DNA from: Helicobacter sp. 13S00401-1
GTDB lineage: Bacteria; Campylobacterota; Campylobacteria; Campylobacterales; Helicobacteraceae
DNA: 64,000 nucleotides
Direction of reading: 5' to 3'
Assembly (NCBI RefSeq): GCF_002272925.1
Contig: NZ_MLAR01000008.1
Span: forward strand, 1-64,000
Part shown: piece by piece, positions 35,588 to 45,496 of the stretch
Layout of the letters: each line of letters begins with the position of its first letter
Position numbering within the stretch: position 1 is the first letter of the stretch
Notes under the pieces: generated by a model
Seen by the model: the letters and a program-made list of their open reading frames with translations, nothing else
Database searches by the model: none
Told to the model about the DNA's origin: nothing
Program-made: the position numbers and the translations under genes

Positions 35588-36013
35588 ATGCTAAAAAACT
35601 ATCTTGAAGGCGCGATTAAAGACTTGCAAAATCTTATAAGCTACACTTATGAAGATATAGAAGACATAAAAGTTGCAAACAACCATAGTATATTTGAACG
35701 CAACATTATAAAATCCTCTCTCATAAAAGAGTTCGAAACTAAAAAAAGTCTTATAGATGACCAGATGGTGCTACTCATGCAGACTAATCCAGACAAACCA
35801 CTAAGTGAGTTAATAACCCCAGAGATAAGCACTCTTTTAGTCTCTATGAGGCAAAACCTTGAAGCCCTAAAAGACATCAACACAAGATATGCCAGGATGG
35901 TCTTTGCAGTAAGTGAGTTTTATACATCTTTAGTAGAACAACTTTTCCCAAAAGAAAAAGCAGACTATAAAGGCAGTATGGTACAAAGTAGTCTTTTAAG
36001 CCTTCAAGCCTAA
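35588..36013 (+). CDS. flgN: FlgN-like flagellar export chaperone
   Basis: A 141-residue all-helical protein, with an N-terminal amphipathic helix (LEGAIKDLQNLISYTYEDIEDIK) and a C-terminal helix (INTRYARMVFAVSEFYTSLVEQLF) resembling FlgN, which binds hook-filament junction proteins FlgK and FlgL. The identification rests on helix pattern, length and position directly after flgM; sequence conservation in this family is low. flgK is not downstream, unlike in many relatives. A GGAATCT/AGATTCC hairpin follows. Confidence 0.7.
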   Translation: MLKNYLEGAIKDLQNLISYTYEDIEDIKVANNHSIFERNIIKSSLIKEFETKKSLIDDQMVLLMQTNPDKPLSELITPEISTLLVSMRQNLEALKDINTRYARMVFAVSEFYTSLVEQLFPKEKADYKGSMVQSSLLSLQA

Positions 36014-36045
36014 GTTTATAGATCACTTTTTAATATTACAAAAAC

Positions 36046-36067
36046 TTGGAATCTTTTTAGATTCCAA
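36046..36067 (+). terminator. Terminator of flgM-flgN
   Basis: A 9-bp stem TTGGAATCT / AGATTCCAA with loop TTTT, followed by CTCTTTTT; 33 bases after the flgN stop. A good intrinsic terminator. Confidence 0.75.
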
Positions 36068-36237
36068 CTCTTTTTAAACATTTATAAAAATCCTTTATCT
36101 AAAACTTTATTCTCTTATTTCATAAAAGTACGCATACTAATAGACTATACAAAAGCTTTAAAAAATATACAGAAAAATAAAAAGTAGATAATAAAAAATG
36201 AAGTAAAGAAAGCTTAAAAAAGATAGTCAGAAAAGCT

Positions 36238-36254
36238 AGCTAGTTAAACTAGCT
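36238..36254 (-). terminator. Possible terminator of rpmB
   Basis: AGCTAGTT / AACTAGCT with a one-base centre, 32 bases beyond the rpmB stop; on the minus strand it is followed by a T-rich run. Weak loop, so moderate confidence. Confidence 0.4.
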
Positions 36255-36285
36255 ATACTTAAAACTTACCTAACTTACAAAAAGA

Positions 36286-36483
36286 TTATTTGCTGCCTAT
36301 CTTTCTTTTGTAAGTTCTTAAAGTTGAAGCTGCAACTTTTATCTTAATTCTTGTGCCATCATCTGTCATGATACGTACTGTCCTAAGATTAGGAAGGCTT
36401 CTTTTCTTGGTCTTGTTATTGGCGTGGCTTACGTTGTTTCCACTTAAAACACCCTTGCCACTTAAATCACATCTTCTTGCCAT
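36286..36483 (-). CDS. rpmB: 50S ribosomal protein L28
   Basis: A 65-residue L28 protein: [28 protein letters not shown] at the N-terminus and a basic C-terminus ([25 protein letters not shown]). The zinc-type CxxC form is not present; only C5 is seen. Ends at IGSK, a normal length. Monocistronic, 51 bases after def. Confidence 0.97.
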   Translation of the reverse strand: MARRCDLSGKGVLSGNNVSHANNKTKKRSLPNLRTVRIMTDDGTRIKIKVAASTLRTYKRKIGSK

Positions 36484-36534
36484 TGTGCGTCCTTTGCTGT
36501 TTGTTTAACTCTAAAAGCTTCTATTATATCAAAA

Positions 36535-37065
36535 CTATGCCTTACTTTGCAGTCTCTTTAACTCTTTTTCAAACTTTTTCCGCTTTATGATAGAAAGCTT
36601 ATCTACAAAGAGTATACCTTCTAAGTGGTCGTTTTCATGCTGCAAGGCTACTGCTAAAAAATCTTTAGCTTCCATCCTCTTTCGCTCACCAAATCTATCG
36701 CTATATTCTAAAACTACACTTTCATATCTTTTTATCTCTTCATAAAAACCAGGCACTGATAGGCAACCTTCATTCCACATGATCTCACCTTGCTTATCTA
36801 TAAAGACTGGATTTATAAACTCTAGCAAGTCTTCTTTATATTGTATGTCGTCTTCATCTTCATTCTCACTAGGTCTTGGTAGATTAACTATAAAGATTTT
36901 TAGAGGCTTTGCTACTTGTATAGCCGCAAGCCCCACACCTTTTTTAGCTATCATAGTCTCATACATAGAATCTAAAAATTCATGTAATTCACTATCAAAC
37001 TTCTCAACCTCTTTTGACTTCTGTCTTAATCTAGTATCTGGATATTTGACTATATCTAGTATCAT
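36535..37065 (-). CDS. def: Peptide deformylase
   Basis: A 176-residue metalloenzyme that removes the formyl group from nascent proteins. All three family motifs are exact: GVGLAAIQ (residues 43-50), EGCLSVPG with metal ligand C101, and QHENDHLEG with H143, E144 and H147. An acidic insert ([14 protein letters not shown], residues 66-79) lies before motif 2. A dyad resembling a Fur site lies 90 bases upstream. Confidence 0.97.
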   Translation of the reverse strand: MILDIVKYPDTRLRQKSKEVEKFDSELHEFLDSMYETMIAKKGVGLAAIQVAKPLKIFIVNLPRPSENEDEDDIQYKEDLLEFINPVFIDKQGEIMWNEGCLSVPGFYEEIKRYESVVLEYSDRFGERKRMEAKDFLAVALQHENDHLEGILFVDKLSIIKRKKFEKELKRLQSKA

Positions 37066-37154
37066 TTTTAAACCTTCACCTTTAACTTAAAGCTTTTTAA
37101 CTTCGTATTTTAAGGTATATTATAAAACTAATACAAGACTTTAAGCTAAGTTAG

Positions 37155-37169
37155 TGATAAAAATTATCA
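37155..37169. promoter_or_regulatory. Fur-like operator dyad upstream of def
   Basis: TGATAA-AAA-TTATCA, a perfect 6-3-6 dyad in the space between the amidase stop and the def start. The surrounding ATAAAAATTATCATTTA also occurs near 62941. Similarity to Fur boxes is visual; a general AT-rich palindrome is the alternative. Confidence 0.35.
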
Positions 37170-37250
37170 TTTATGTATCTATTAAGGCTTAATTATGCAA
37201 ACTCTTAAGGCTATAAAGCCTTACTTATAAGACTTTATAGCTAGCAATAC

Positions 37251-38834
37251 TTAACTAAACACAAAAGGCATTTTTGCATTACGCTCTATAACTTCACCTA
37301 CTTCAAAACATATATCCTCTCTAAACTCATCTGCAACTATCTGCACACCTTCAGGGATATTACCTAGACTACCTTTGCGCAGGCCTGTAGGCACACTCAT
37401 TATAGGAAGACCTAGTGTAGTTGTTGCCATTAGTGGGGACTGTATCTCCATAATGTGTTTCATAACACTAGGACCTTTTGTATCTTCTCCCCAAAGCATA
37501 GGATCTTCTAAAGAGACAGGCAGCATCAAAGCGTGATACTTTTCAAAAAGCACACGCATATTTCTACGTAAAGTCTCTCTGTTTGCTATAGCCATCATGT
37601 ACTGACCCATATCTGTTTTTGGAGTGTTAGCTATCATAGATTTAACAGCACTTAACACTTCTTTAGAGCCCACTTTTTTAACTTCAGGAAGCATAAAAAG
37701 ACTAACTTCATTCATAACTACCCTAGCCCATATATCCATAGCTTCTGTTAAAAATGGTAAGGAGATAGGCTCTATGATGTAGCCTTCTTTACTAAGCCAA
37801 GTGGCAGTTTTTTTAAGGTTATCTTTAATAGCAGAATCCATTTTTAAACCCGGATAATCCATAAGCACACCTATTATCTTAGTGTCAACCTTAAAGTCTT
37901 TTTCCTTAAAAGCAACATCTACACTATTAGGATCAAACACACTTGCTTTTGCTAATCCTCTAAATCCCATCTCACAGTCCCTCACACTTCTAGCTAGTGG
38001 GCCATCTACAGTAAAAAACTGTGCTGAGAAAGTCTTTTGATCTGGACTTGAAGGGTTAAATCTAGGCACGCGACCTGGCGTTGTACGCAAACCCACACAA
38101 CCACAAGCATAAGCTGGATAGCGTATAGAGCCTGCTATGTCATTACCATGAGCGATAAAGCCCATGCCACTTGTTGTAGCTGAAGCTGCCCCACCACTTG
38201 AGCCCCCACAAGTTATAGCTTTATTCCAAGGGTTGAGTGTCTTGCCAAAGAGGGGATTTTCTGTAAACCAGCGGAAAGTAAACTCAGGAACATTAGATAC
38301 TCCAACTATTATCGCACCATCTCTTACTACGTTTTCCACTAGGGCTGCATTATGTTTTGAGATGTTATTTTTAAAAGCCACTATGCCATCTGTGTTAGCA
38401 ACTCCTTTTACATCAGTGTTATTTTTAATGCTAATAGGCACGCCATGAAGTGGAGAAAGATAGATTCCTTTTGCTAATAACTCATCTGCATAACGCGCAT
38501 TAGCAAGGGCTTCTTTTTCTAAAACAAAGGCTAAAGAGTTATACTTTTTATTAGCCACCTTTATGCGTTCAATCACGCTTTTTGTCACTTCAACGCTTGA
38601 TACCTTCTTATTTCTAATAGCATAGGCTACTTGGTAAGCATCCCACTGCCACATAGGAGTACTAGGCAGTTCTAGCTTAGCTTCTCCCATAGACCTAGTA
38701 GAATCTTTGCTAGTCATGCTTGACATTTTAGTGGCACTTGATGAAGAGTTTAAATCCTTAGCAAAAGCGGTACTTGCAAGCAATGAAGCACCTACTCCAA
38801 GTGATCCTAGTTTTATAAATCCACGTCTATCCAT
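37251..38834 (-). CDS. Amidase-signature hydrolase with Tat signal
   Basis: A 527-residue amidase. The N-terminus MDRRGFIKLGSLGVGASLLAS is a Tat signal, then a Ser/Thr-rich linker to about 55. The amidase-signature triad is visible: Lys in VPISIKNNTDVKG, cis-Ser in CGGSSGGAASA and nucleophile Ser in GNDIAGSIRYPAYACGCVGLR. Amidases of this class hydrolyse diverse amides; GatA is the cytoplasmic relative, but the export signal argues for a periplasmic, non-GatA enzyme. The ATG at 38834 (the second in-frame ATG) starts directly with the RR motif; an ATG at 38840 is also possible. A solitary gene. Confidence 0.88.
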   Translation of the reverse strand: MDRRGFIKLGSLGVGASLLASTAFAKDLNSSSSATKMSSMTSKDSTRSMGEAKLELPSTPMWQWDAYQVAYAIRNKKVSSVEVTKSVIERIKVANKKYNSLAFVLEKEALANARYADELLAKGIYLSPLHGVPISIKNNTDVKGVANTDGIVAFKNNISKHNAALVENVVRDGAIIVGVSNVPEFTFRWFTENPLFGKTLNPWNKAITCGGSSGGAASATTSGMGFIAHGNDIAGSIRYPAYACGCVGLRTTPGRVPRFNPSSPDQKTFSAQFFTVDGPLARSVRDCEMGFRGLAKASVFDPNSVDVAFKEKDFKVDTKIIGVLMDYPGLKMDSAIKDNLKKTATWLSKEGYIIEPISLPFLTEAMDIWARVVMNEVSLFMLPEVKKVGSKEVLSAVKSMIANTPKTDMGQYMMAIANRETLRRNMRVLFEKYHALMLPVSLEDPMLWGEDTKGPSVMKHIMEIQSPLMATTTLGLPIMSVPTGLRKGSLGNIPEGVQIVADEFREDICFEVGEVIERNAKMPFVFS

Positions 38835-39422
38835 AATCATCCTTTTACCATCACCCTTTTGGGCAAGATGTATGTACTAGTGTAATCTTTTAGTGTTTAG
38901 ATTCTGTGGAGTTTATATAAAAAGTTCTTAAGCTTTTAGATTTTTAAAAAGACTGTCTAGAAAAGATTATATTTTCAAGAAAGCTAAGGTTTTGGCTTGA
39001 TACTAGATGCGTAGTGCCTTGTAGTTTTTCACCAGTTAATATACACAAACCAAACAATAACACGCAGTGCTGTCATGGCAAAAGGTAAAGTCTTGTGGCA
39101 ATGACAGATTGCAAAGATTACAAGAAAAAGTAATACTGCCTATGCTATACAATCATTTCCAATAGGCAGTTCCAATTTCTTTATACTATTAGCTAGCTTT
39201 TATCCCAACGCTTTCTTTTTCGCACTGTTTATTATTTGTGTGCTTTTTAAGCAAAGTGCAAGCTTCCTTGAAGAGGGAGGGGGGATTATCCCCTCCTCAC
39301 TCCCGCAAAGCCTGCGAAAGTATAAGCTTCCTTGAAAACGAAGTTTCCTTGAAAAATCACGCGCTCGCACTACTGCTTCTTTTTTTTCATGATTTTTATC
39401 ACCACGAAACAAAGCGAGAATA

Positions 39423-39453
39423 CCTTTGGCTTAAAAAATTATAATTATTGAAG
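39423..39453 (+). repeat. 31-base repeat, copy 1
   Basis: The segment beginning CCTTTGGCTTAAAAAATT and ending TTATTGAAG is an exact reverse complement of 46345-46375. Weaker similarity extends further into the G-rich flank (GGGATAA motif). The two copies bracket the rplT-to-tRNA-Asn gene block in inverted orientation. Confidence 0.85.
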
Positions 39454-39620
39454 GTTTAATTGTATATAGATAGCTATCAAAAACGATCCTATAAGAAATC
39501 AATCTTATTAGTTTAAAAACTGCTATCAAAATAAGTAATGTGATGTGAAAAAAGTAAAAGTAGAATGTTTAAAAAATGGGGCGGAGGGGCTAATCTTAAG
39601 CCGTTTAAAAAGCTTTTGTA

Positions 39621-39649
39621 AAAAGACTACGCTTTGAACGCAGTCTTTT
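39621..39649 (-). terminator. Terminator of rplT
   Basis: AAAAGACTACG (39621-39631) pairs with CGCAGTCTTTT (39639-39649) with one A-C mismatch and a 7-base loop, 27 bases after the rplT stop; on the minus strand it ends in CTTTT and further T-rich sequence. Confidence 0.75.
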
Positions 39650-39675
39650 CATCTTATAGTGTTATAAAAAACGCT

Positions 39676-40029
39676 TTATTTTATAGCAGCCTTAGCCTTT
39701 GCTACGATGCTTGCAAAAAGTGCTGGGTCATTCATAGCCATATCAGCTAATACTTTCCTGTCTAACTCGATATTTGCTAGCTTTAAGGCGTGCATAAATC
39801 TTGAGTAGTTTATGTCATTCATCTTGCAAGCTGCATTAATCCTTGTAATCCAAAGAGATCTAAAGTTTCTTTTCTTTTGTTTTCTATCACGGAAGGCATA
39901 GTACATACTTCTTTCAAGCTGTTCTTTTGCCTTTCTAAAGTGCTTTCTTCTTCCGCTAAAAAAACCTCTAGCAAGCTTTAAGATCTTCTTATGTCGTCTT
40001 CTTCTGACAACGCCTGTCTTTACTCTCAT
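39676..40029 (-). CDS. rplT: 50S ribosomal protein L20
   Basis: A 117-residue protein with the L20 pattern: [50 protein letters not shown] and the C-terminal [25 protein letters not shown]20 is essential for early 50S assembly and in many bacteria represses its own infC-rpmI-rplT operon. Here it is the last gene of thrS-infC-rpmI-rplT, 110 bases after rpmI, with its own terminator. Confidence 0.98.
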   Translation of the reverse strand: MRVKTGVVRRRRHKKILKLARGFFSGRRKHFRKAKEQLERSMYYAFRDRKQKKRNFRSLWITRINAACKMNDINYSRFMHALKLANIELDRKVLADMAMNDPALFASIVAKAKAAIK

Positions 40030-40139
40030 TTCGTTTCCTTTCTTTACCTTATAGTGATACTAGGTGAAGTGCTTATAAAAGCACAAACTTTCCTTTATTA
40101 AAAAGGGTAGGTGGCCTTACACTAGTTTAAGTGTTTAAT

Positions 40140-40334
40140 CTATCTCATACAGAGTAGATTTTTTACAGAATCTAGATTTGTCTTATCTACGTAATGCGGT
40201 GCATTTAAGTTAGCTTTACGCTTATGACTTTTTTTAGTCAAGATATGACTTTTGAAAGCACTACCACGCTTAATAAGATTTTTTTTGACCTTAAAGCGTT
40301 TCGCAGCGCCTCTGTTAGTTTTCATCTTTGGCAT
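40140..40334 (-). CDS. rpmI: 50S ribosomal protein L35
   Basis: A 64-residue very basic protein, [19 protein letters not shown] at the start and [17 protein letters not shown] near the end, typical L35. Its start lies inside the last codons of infC (20-base overlap in another frame), which implies translational coupling. The length is normal. Confidence 0.97.
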   Translation of the reverse strand: MPKMKTNRGAAKRFKVKKNLIKRGSAFKSHILTKKSHKRKANLNAPHYVDKTNLDSVKNLLCMR

Positions 40335-40920
40335 TGTCTTCTCCTTTCGTAAGTTGGATGCTATTAAAAGCTTCTTCGCTCTTTTTTTCTTCTTTTTTAG
40401 ATTCTTTTTGCTCTTTATTTGGAAGCATTAAGACATTAACATAGCGCCCTTCAACTTTGGGCTCTTTGTCCATGTGAGAGATATCTTCTACTAGGGCTAT
40501 AACTTTTCTTATCACAGCAAAGCCAGCACTTGGATCACCCATCTCCCGTCCACGCAAAAAGACTTTAAACTTAACATGCTTTCCATCATTTAAAAACTCT
40601 ATGGCATGTTTAACTTTGTAGTTAATATCATTTTGTGCTATATGGGTTGAAAGTTTAATCTCTTTTACTTCAATTTGCTTTTGTTTTTTCCTGGCTTCTT
40701 TTTGCTTTTTTTCTGCTTGATACTTAAATTTACCATAGTTCATGATCTTGCATACTGGTGGTTTAGCATTAGCAGATATACAAACCAAGTCAAGTCCTGC
40801 TTCCCTTGCAAGCTTTAAAGCCTCATAAGAGCTTATAAGACCTTTTGGTGTGCCATTTTCGTCTATGCATCTAACTTGCTCGAATCTTATATCTTCATTT
40901 ATTAATGCTTCTTCTTTCAA
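40315..40920 (-). CDS. infC: Translation initiation factor IF-3
   Basis: A 201-residue IF-3. N-domain [22 protein letters not shown], linker [27 protein letters not shown], and C-domain with [12 protein letters not shown]. An acidic/Lys-rich tail of about 30 residues extends past the usual end. The start is TTG at 40920, overlapping the thrS stop (TTGA), with GAGG about eight bases upstream. In E. coli the infC start is AUU and IF-3 represses its own non-AUG start; a TTG start here may allow the same feedback, which is inference. Confidence 0.95.
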   Translation of the reverse strand: MKEEALINEDIRFEQVRCIDENGTPKGLISSYEALKLAREAGLDLVCISANAKPPVCKIMNYGKFKYQAEKKQKEARKKQKQIEVKEIKLSTHIAQNDINYKVKHAIEFLNDGKHVKFKVFLRGREMGDPSAGFAVIRKVIALVEDISHMDKEPKVEGRYVNVLMLPNKEQKESKKEEKKSEEAFNSIQLTKGEDNAKDEN

Positions 40921-42767
40921 AAAGTAACCTCGCTATTTAATTTTACTATTTTTTCTAAAAAGTCTTTTTTGCTTAGTGTGTACTGCAGACTTTCTCCTTT
41001 TTCATTTTTTTCTGTCCTATCTCTAATAGATAGCAAATCCTCTGTTACCTCTTTCTCACCTAAGATAACAAGTAGTGGGATTTTTTGCTTTTCAGCAGTT
41101 CTTATTTTCTTGTTTAAACTTTCATCCTTAGTTGTTACATAAGCATAGATTCCAAGCTTTTTAAGTTCAGATTCTAACTTCTGTGCATAGTCTAACTGCT
41201 CACTCCCTATAGGGATAATTTGCACTTGTGTTGGTGCTATAAAGAAAGGAAACTCTCCGCCAAAGTGTTCAGTTAAGATGCCGATAAAGCGCTCAAAACT
41301 TCCAAGCAAGGCCCTATGTATCATGACGGGTTGTTCTTCTTTATTATCACTACTTACATAGCTTAGATTAAACCGCTCTGGCAAGTTCATATCTATCTGT
41401 ATAGTACCACACTGCCACTTTCTTTTTATAGAATCTGTTATCTTTATGTCAATTTTTGGCCCATAAAATGCCCCACCGCCCTCATCTATCTCATAAGGTA
41501 TACCATTTTTTTCTAGTGCTATCCTTAAGGCTTCAGTGGCTTTTTCCCAAACACTATCTTCACCTATAGCCTTTTCTGGTTTAGTAGCAAGCTGCATCTC
41601 ATAGCTAAAACCAAAAGATTCCATGATATTTTTAGCTAGCTCTAAAATATTAGTTACTTCAGATTCTATTTGATCTGGTGTGCAAAAGATATGTGCATCA
41701 TCTTGAGTGAACTCTCTAACCCTTAAAAGTCCATGTAAAACACCACTTTTTTCATGCCTATGTACTACACCATACTCGTAAAATCTTAAAGGCAACTCTT
41801 TATAACTTCTAATGCTTGATTGATAAACTTTTATGTGCCCTACACAGTTCATAGGCTTAATGCCATACTCCACTTCATCAATCTGAGTAAAGTACATATT
41901 TTCACCATAGTTTTGATAGTGCCCACTTATAGTCCAAGCTTCACTTTTTAAAATCTCAGGTCCACGAACTGGCTCATAACCATTTAGCAGCAAAGATTTA
42001 GTTAGTAAGTCTTCAAGGCGTTTTCTTAGGCGAGAGCCATTAGGCAGCCATATAGGAAGGCCAGCACCTATATCATCATCAAAGGTAAAAAGTTTTAGTT
42101 CAACTCCTAGCTTTCTATGGTCTCTTTTTTTAGCCTCTTCTAACATATGAAGATGCTCTTTTAAACTTTCTTTATCCGCAAAAGCTATGCCATAAATACG
42201 AGTTAGCATCTCTTCTTTTTCATCCCCATTTAAGTAGGCACCAGAAAGTTTTATAAGTTTAAAGGCTTGAAGTAGTTTTAAGTTAGGCAAGTGAGGACCA
42301 CGGCATAAGTCTTCAAACTCACCTTCAGCACTCTCTTGGACATAGATACTTAACTCATCACCCTTAATATTTTTCATAACAGCTTGCTTTAAGGAATCTC
42401 CCTTAAATCTTTCTTCAGCCTGGGTGCGAGTTAGCTCTTTTTTGATTATAGGACCGCCTTTTTTGGCTATGTCTTTCATTTTAGATTCTATTTTTGCTAA
42501 GTCTGCTTCAGTTATCTTTTCTTTAGTTTTAAAGTCATAATAAAACCCTTCATCCACATTAGGCCCTACGAAAAATTCAGCATCTGGATAAAGAGCTTTT
42601 ATAGCTTGTGCCATTAAATGTGCGCAGGTATGCCTTATAATATTTAAAGAATGTATTGAATTATCAAAATATAAAGTTTTTAAGTCATTTTGTGCAGTTG
42701 GGTTATAACTTTGTGTATCTATAATTTCATTGTTTTTATTAATATAGCCTATAACTTCTTTTTGCAA
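40917..42767 (-). CDS. thrS: Threonyl-tRNA synthetase
   Basis: A 616-residue class II synthetase. An editing domain ([24 protein letters not shown] near 50), catalytic domain with motif 2 ([34 protein letters not shown]) and zinc site MNCVGH, and C-terminal anticodon domain. TTG 42767 ([17 protein letters not shown]) is chosen because GAGGAAG lies six bases upstream; a TTG five codons earlier overlaps that site. The N-terminal TGS domain appears shortened. It overlaps infC by four bases. Confidence 0.96.
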   Translation of the reverse strand: MQKEVIGYINKNNEIIDTQSYNPTAQNDLKTLYFDNSIHSLNIIRHTCAHLMAQAIKALYPDAEFFVGPNVDEGFYYDFKTKEKITEADLAKIESKMKDIAKKGGPIIKKELTRTQAEERFKGDSLKQAVMKNIKGDELSIYVQESAEGEFEDLCRGPHLPNLKLLQAFKLIKLSGAYLNGDEKEEMLTRIYGIAFADKESLKEHLHMLEEAKKRDHRKLGVELKLFTFDDDIGAGLPIWLPNGSRLRKRLEDLLTKSLLLNGYEPVRGPEILKSEAWTISGHYQNYGENMYFTQIDEVEYGIKPMNCVGHIKVYQSSIRSYKELPLRFYEYGVVHRHEKSGVLHGLLRVREFTQDDAHIFCTPDQIESEVTNILELAKNIMESFGFSYEMQLATKPEKAIGEDSVWEKATEALRIALEKNGIPYEIDEGGGAFYGPKIDIKITDSIKRKWQCGTIQIDMNLPERFNLSYVSSDNKEEQPVMIHRALLGSFERFIGILTEHFGGEFPFFIAPTQVQIIPIGSEQLDYAQKLESELKKLGIYAYVTTKDESLNKKIRTAEKQKIPLLVILGEKEVTEDLLSIRDRTEKNEKGESLQYTLSKKDFLEKIVKLNSEVTF

Positions 42768-42791
42768 TGAATTCTTCCTCAATTAATTAAG

Positions 42792-42866
42792 TGGTGATCA
42801 CGACTAGGATTGAACTAGCGACCCCTACCATGTCAAGGTAGTGCTCTACCACTGAGCTACGCGATC
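42792..42866 (-). tRNA. tRNA-Val (anticodon GAC)
   Basis: A 75-base cloverleaf read on the minus strand: acceptor GATCGCG/CGTGATC, D arm GCTCAGTGGTAGAGC, anticodon stem CTACC/GGTAG around loop TTGACAT (GAC), T loop TTCAATC, discriminator A and encoded CCA. It lies between rluB and thrS on the same strand. Confidence 0.95.
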
Positions 42867-42920
42867 ACTTTAGAAAAAGTCACATTATAACCAAAATATA
42901 TATTAGCAATTAGATTTTTG

Positions 42921-43736
42921 CTAATCATCTTCGTTAAATTCCCTTCTCCTAAAACCCTTACTTTTAGCTAGATCCTTCCCATCTCCCAAAAACTCATGCA
43001 AATCTTTATACTCTTCCTTAGTTAAAAAGCGAGTTTTTCCAACTGGCAAATTATTAAGGCTAATAAAGCCATAGCTTACGCGTTTTAAATCTAAAACATT
43101 AGCCTTAAAGTAGGCAAAAAAGCGTCTTAACTCTCTATTTTTACCTTCACTTAAACTTACTTTTAGTCTTGAAAAATTATCACTACTTTTAGTTATCTCA
43201 TAACCATCAAACTTAAAATGCATAGAAGTTATAAGGCTTTTTTCATGCCCACCAGCACGTGCATCTTCTATATCTAAGCCATCACTTACTGCGATATTTA
43301 GCCCTTCAATGATCTCTTTACTTATCTTAGAATCTATTTTTATAATGTACTTTCTAATAAGACTAGATTCCATTAACTTGCTAGCTACTCGCTTAGAATC
43401 ACTTAGCAGTAAAAGCCCCTCACTTGCATAATCAAGCCTTCCAACTGGTGTAAAAAACTTATATCTTGAACTAAGAGAATGAAAGATAGTCTTTCTACCT
43501 TGTGGGTCAGTTTTGCTTACTATCTCCCCTTTTGGCTTGTTATAGACTATGACCGTGTAGTTTGTGATATCAAATATAGGCTTATTATTAATCGTTAGCT
43601 TAAACTTGCCAGTTGGCAAGGGAGTAGTTGGAGTAACTACTATCCCATTAATCTTAACCCTGCCTTCACTTAAAAGTAAGTCTGCAGTCTTTCTAGAGTA
43701 GTTAGAATTATTGGCTATGTACTTATTTAGTCGCAT
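42921..43736 (-). CDS. rluB: RsuA/RluB-family pseudouridine synthase
   Basis: A 271-residue RNA-modifying enzyme. The S4 RNA-binding domain is at residues 1-50 (MRLNKYIANNSNYSRKTADLLLSEGRVKING), followed by VIVYNKPKG and the catalytic motif PVGRLDYASEGLLLL with nucleophile D102. ELRRFFAYFKANVLDLKRVSYGFI matches the C-terminal family block. It modifies a uridine in 23S rRNA helix 89 if RluB, or 16S if RsuA; RluB is more usual for this size and N-terminal S4. It starts 15 bases after deaD. Confidence 0.92.
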   Translation of the reverse strand: MRLNKYIANNSNYSRKTADLLLSEGRVKINGIVVTPTTPLPTGKFKLTINNKPIFDITNYTVIVYNKPKGEIVSKTDPQGRKTIFHSLSSRYKFFTPVGRLDYASEGLLLLSDSKRVASKLMESSLIRKYIIKIDSKISKEIIEGLNIAVSDGLDIEDARAGGHEKSLITSMHFKFDGYEITKSSDNFSRLKVSLSEGKNRELRRFFAYFKANVLDLKRVSYGFISLNNLPVGKTRFLTKEEYKDLHEFLGDGKDLAKSKGFRRREFNEDD

Positions 43737-43751
43737 ATTTTAGAGATAAAA

Positions 43752-45338
43752 CTAGTACTTTTTAGATCTTGAAGCTCCCCTACTAAAGCTTTCGCCTTTT
43801 TGGAACTCCTTCCTACCGCTACTTTTTTTAAAGTCTCTATCCCCACTTCGTTCACTTCTTTCGCCACCTCTATCACTTCTCCTATCACTTCTACCTCCAC
43901 TGCTTCCGCCTCCACTTCCAAAGCGTCTGCCACTGCCTCCACTGCCTCTTCTATCATGAGACTTAAAGTCGCCTCTTTTTTTAAGGTCTTTTACGAAGCT
44001 TGCTTCAAAGTCTTTTTTACTCATGCCAATTTTTGCGCTATTAGAAAAGTTAAGGCTTAAAAGTCTAAGTATAAGCTGGGCGTTATCTATCTTATCTTTT
44101 ATGCTTTCATAACAAAGGATGGCATCATCAGTTACTTTAGCAGATAGAATCTTATTTATAAGCTCATCATTACTAACTGCTGGGATTTCATAAAGCTCTA
44201 AAGTAGAACTAATCTCAGCTTGGATTCTTTTTAACTCTTTATACTCTAAAGGTGTGGCAAGAGTTATAGCAACGCCTTTTTTACCTGCCCTTCCAGTACG
44301 ACCTATCCTATGCACATAAGATTCTATGTTTAGTGGCATATGGTAGTTAAAAACATGGCTTATATCGCTTATATCAAGCCCACGTGCTGCAACATCTGTA
44401 GCCACTAAGATATCACTATCATTTCTTTTAAAAGATTCTATAGCAGATCTCCTAGCACGCTGATCCATATCACCATGAAGCGCTACAGACTTATAACCTT
44501 TGTTTTGCAAATAGCCATTTACCTCATCTGCTTCTCTTTTAGTTCTTATAAACACTAAGCTCTTGCCTGGGGCTTCAGTGTCTATAAGTCTAGTTAAAGC
44601 GTCATTTCTCTCATTATCATTTATGATGTAGTAGCGTTGGGATATATCAGTATTAGTAACATTAGTTGAAGTTATCTTAACTAACACAGGCTCACATAAA
44701 ATCTTATCTGCAAGCTGCTTTATACGACTTGGCATAGTCGCACTAAAAAGTAAAGTTTGTATGCTATTAGGTATATAACTAAATATCTCTTCTATATCAT
44801 CTATAAATCCCATATCTAACATCTCATCACTTTCATCTAAGACGATGATTTTAGGATTAAAGTTCTTGATATGGCCATGTTTTAAGTGATCTAGTAGCCT
44901 ACCTGGTGTTGCTATCATAACTTGTGGATTTTTTTCTATAAGCTCAACTTGTCTTCTTATACTTTGTCCACCATAAACACAAACTGTTTTAGTTCTTAAA
45001 AACTTTCCAAGCTTGAAAACTTCATCGCTTATTTGCATGGCAAGCTCTCTAGTTGGAGTGATAACTAAAGCTTCTATGCCGCAGTTTCCTTCTAGCATAT
45101 TTAATATAGGAAGGGCAAAGGCTGCGGTTTTACCAGTACCTGTTTGAGCTTGAGCTATAACATCTTTTCCTTCTAATATAGGTGGTATGGCTTTTTCTTG
45201 GACGGGAGAAGGTGTGCTAAACCCTGCTTCTTTCACACCATTTATAACTTGCTCTTTTAAACCTAATGCTTTAAATGCTTCTAGATTGCTCTCACTTGAG
45301 CCTATCGTACTACTCTCTAGTAGATCTTGATTTGACAT
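43752..45338 (-). CDS. deaD: DEAD-box RNA helicase with Arg/Gly/Ser-rich tail
   Basis: A 528-residue ATP-dependent RNA helicase. Motifs in order: Q motif (FKALGLKEQVINGVKEAGFSTPSPVQ), I AQTGTGKT, Ia PTRELA, Ib TPGR, II DESD (a DEAD variant), III SAT, IV-V VATDVAARGLDI and VI HRIGRTGRAGK. The C-terminal 75 residues are Arg/Gly/Ser/Asp-rich (RRGSGGSGRRFGSG, RSDRRSDRGGERS) and likely bind RNA. H. pylori RhpA (HP0247) is the likely orthologue, implicated in RNA decay and cold response, and there too flgI is nearby as I recall. The opposite strand of the tail is open but is not a gene. Confidence 0.95.
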   Translation of the reverse strand: MSNQDLLESSTIGSSESNLEAFKALGLKEQVINGVKEAGFSTPSPVQEKAIPPILEGKDVIAQAQTGTGKTAAFALPILNMLEGNCGIEALVITPTRELAMQISDEVFKLGKFLRTKTVCVYGGQSIRRQVELIEKNPQVMIATPGRLLDHLKHGHIKNFNPKIIVLDESDEMLDMGFIDDIEEIFSYIPNSIQTLLFSATMPSRIKQLADKILCEPVLVKITSTNVTNTDISQRYYIINDNERNDALTRLIDTEAPGKSLVFIRTKREADEVNGYLQNKGYKSVALHGDMDQRARRSAIESFKRNDSDILVATDVAARGLDISDISHVFNYHMPLNIESYVHRIGRTGRAGKKGVAITLATPLEYKELKRIQAEISSTLELYEIPAVSNDELINKILSAKVTDDAILCYESIKDKIDNAQLILRLLSLNFSNSAKIGMSKKDFEASFVKDLKKRGDFKSHDRRGSGGSGRRFGSGGGSSGGRSDRRSDRGGERSERSGDRDFKKSSGRKEFQKGESFSRGASRSKKY

Positions 45339-45496
45339 ATATTCTCTCTTGTAATTTCTGGATTTGCATAAGATTATAACCTAGATTGACATAAATCATA
45401 TAAACTTTATGAAGTTATGAGATAAAAATGCATTTTTCTATTGACATGGGTGGATTTTTTTTATACAATCTCCACTTTTAATCAACAAAAATTCAT

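Larger units (their letters stand above)
38841..39675. other. Long intergenic region with a repeated element
   Basis: No protein gene that I accept. From 39066 to about 39170 is an element with an inverted repeat (CTGTCAT ... ATGACAG) followed by an AT-rich block that is clearly related, in the same orientation, to 46510-46612. From about 39230 to 39453 is a GC-richer stretch with a 31-base segment (39423-39453) that recurs as its exact reverse complement at 46345-46375. Open frames of 68-70 codons on both strands here lack ribosome-binding sites. The end (39621-39649) is the rplT terminator. Confidence 0.6.

Noticed and set aside
39200-39444. 68- and 70-codon frames on both strands of the GC-richer intergenic patch
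   Set aside because: Neither has a ribosome-binding site, and both coincide with the repeat element that recurs inverted near 46345; more likely a non-coding repeat with chance frames.
43727-43957. 76-codon acidic minus-strand frame in the deaD tail
   Set aside because: It is an out-of-frame reading of the Arg/Gly/Ser-rich repeats of the helicase; low complexity and no start signal.
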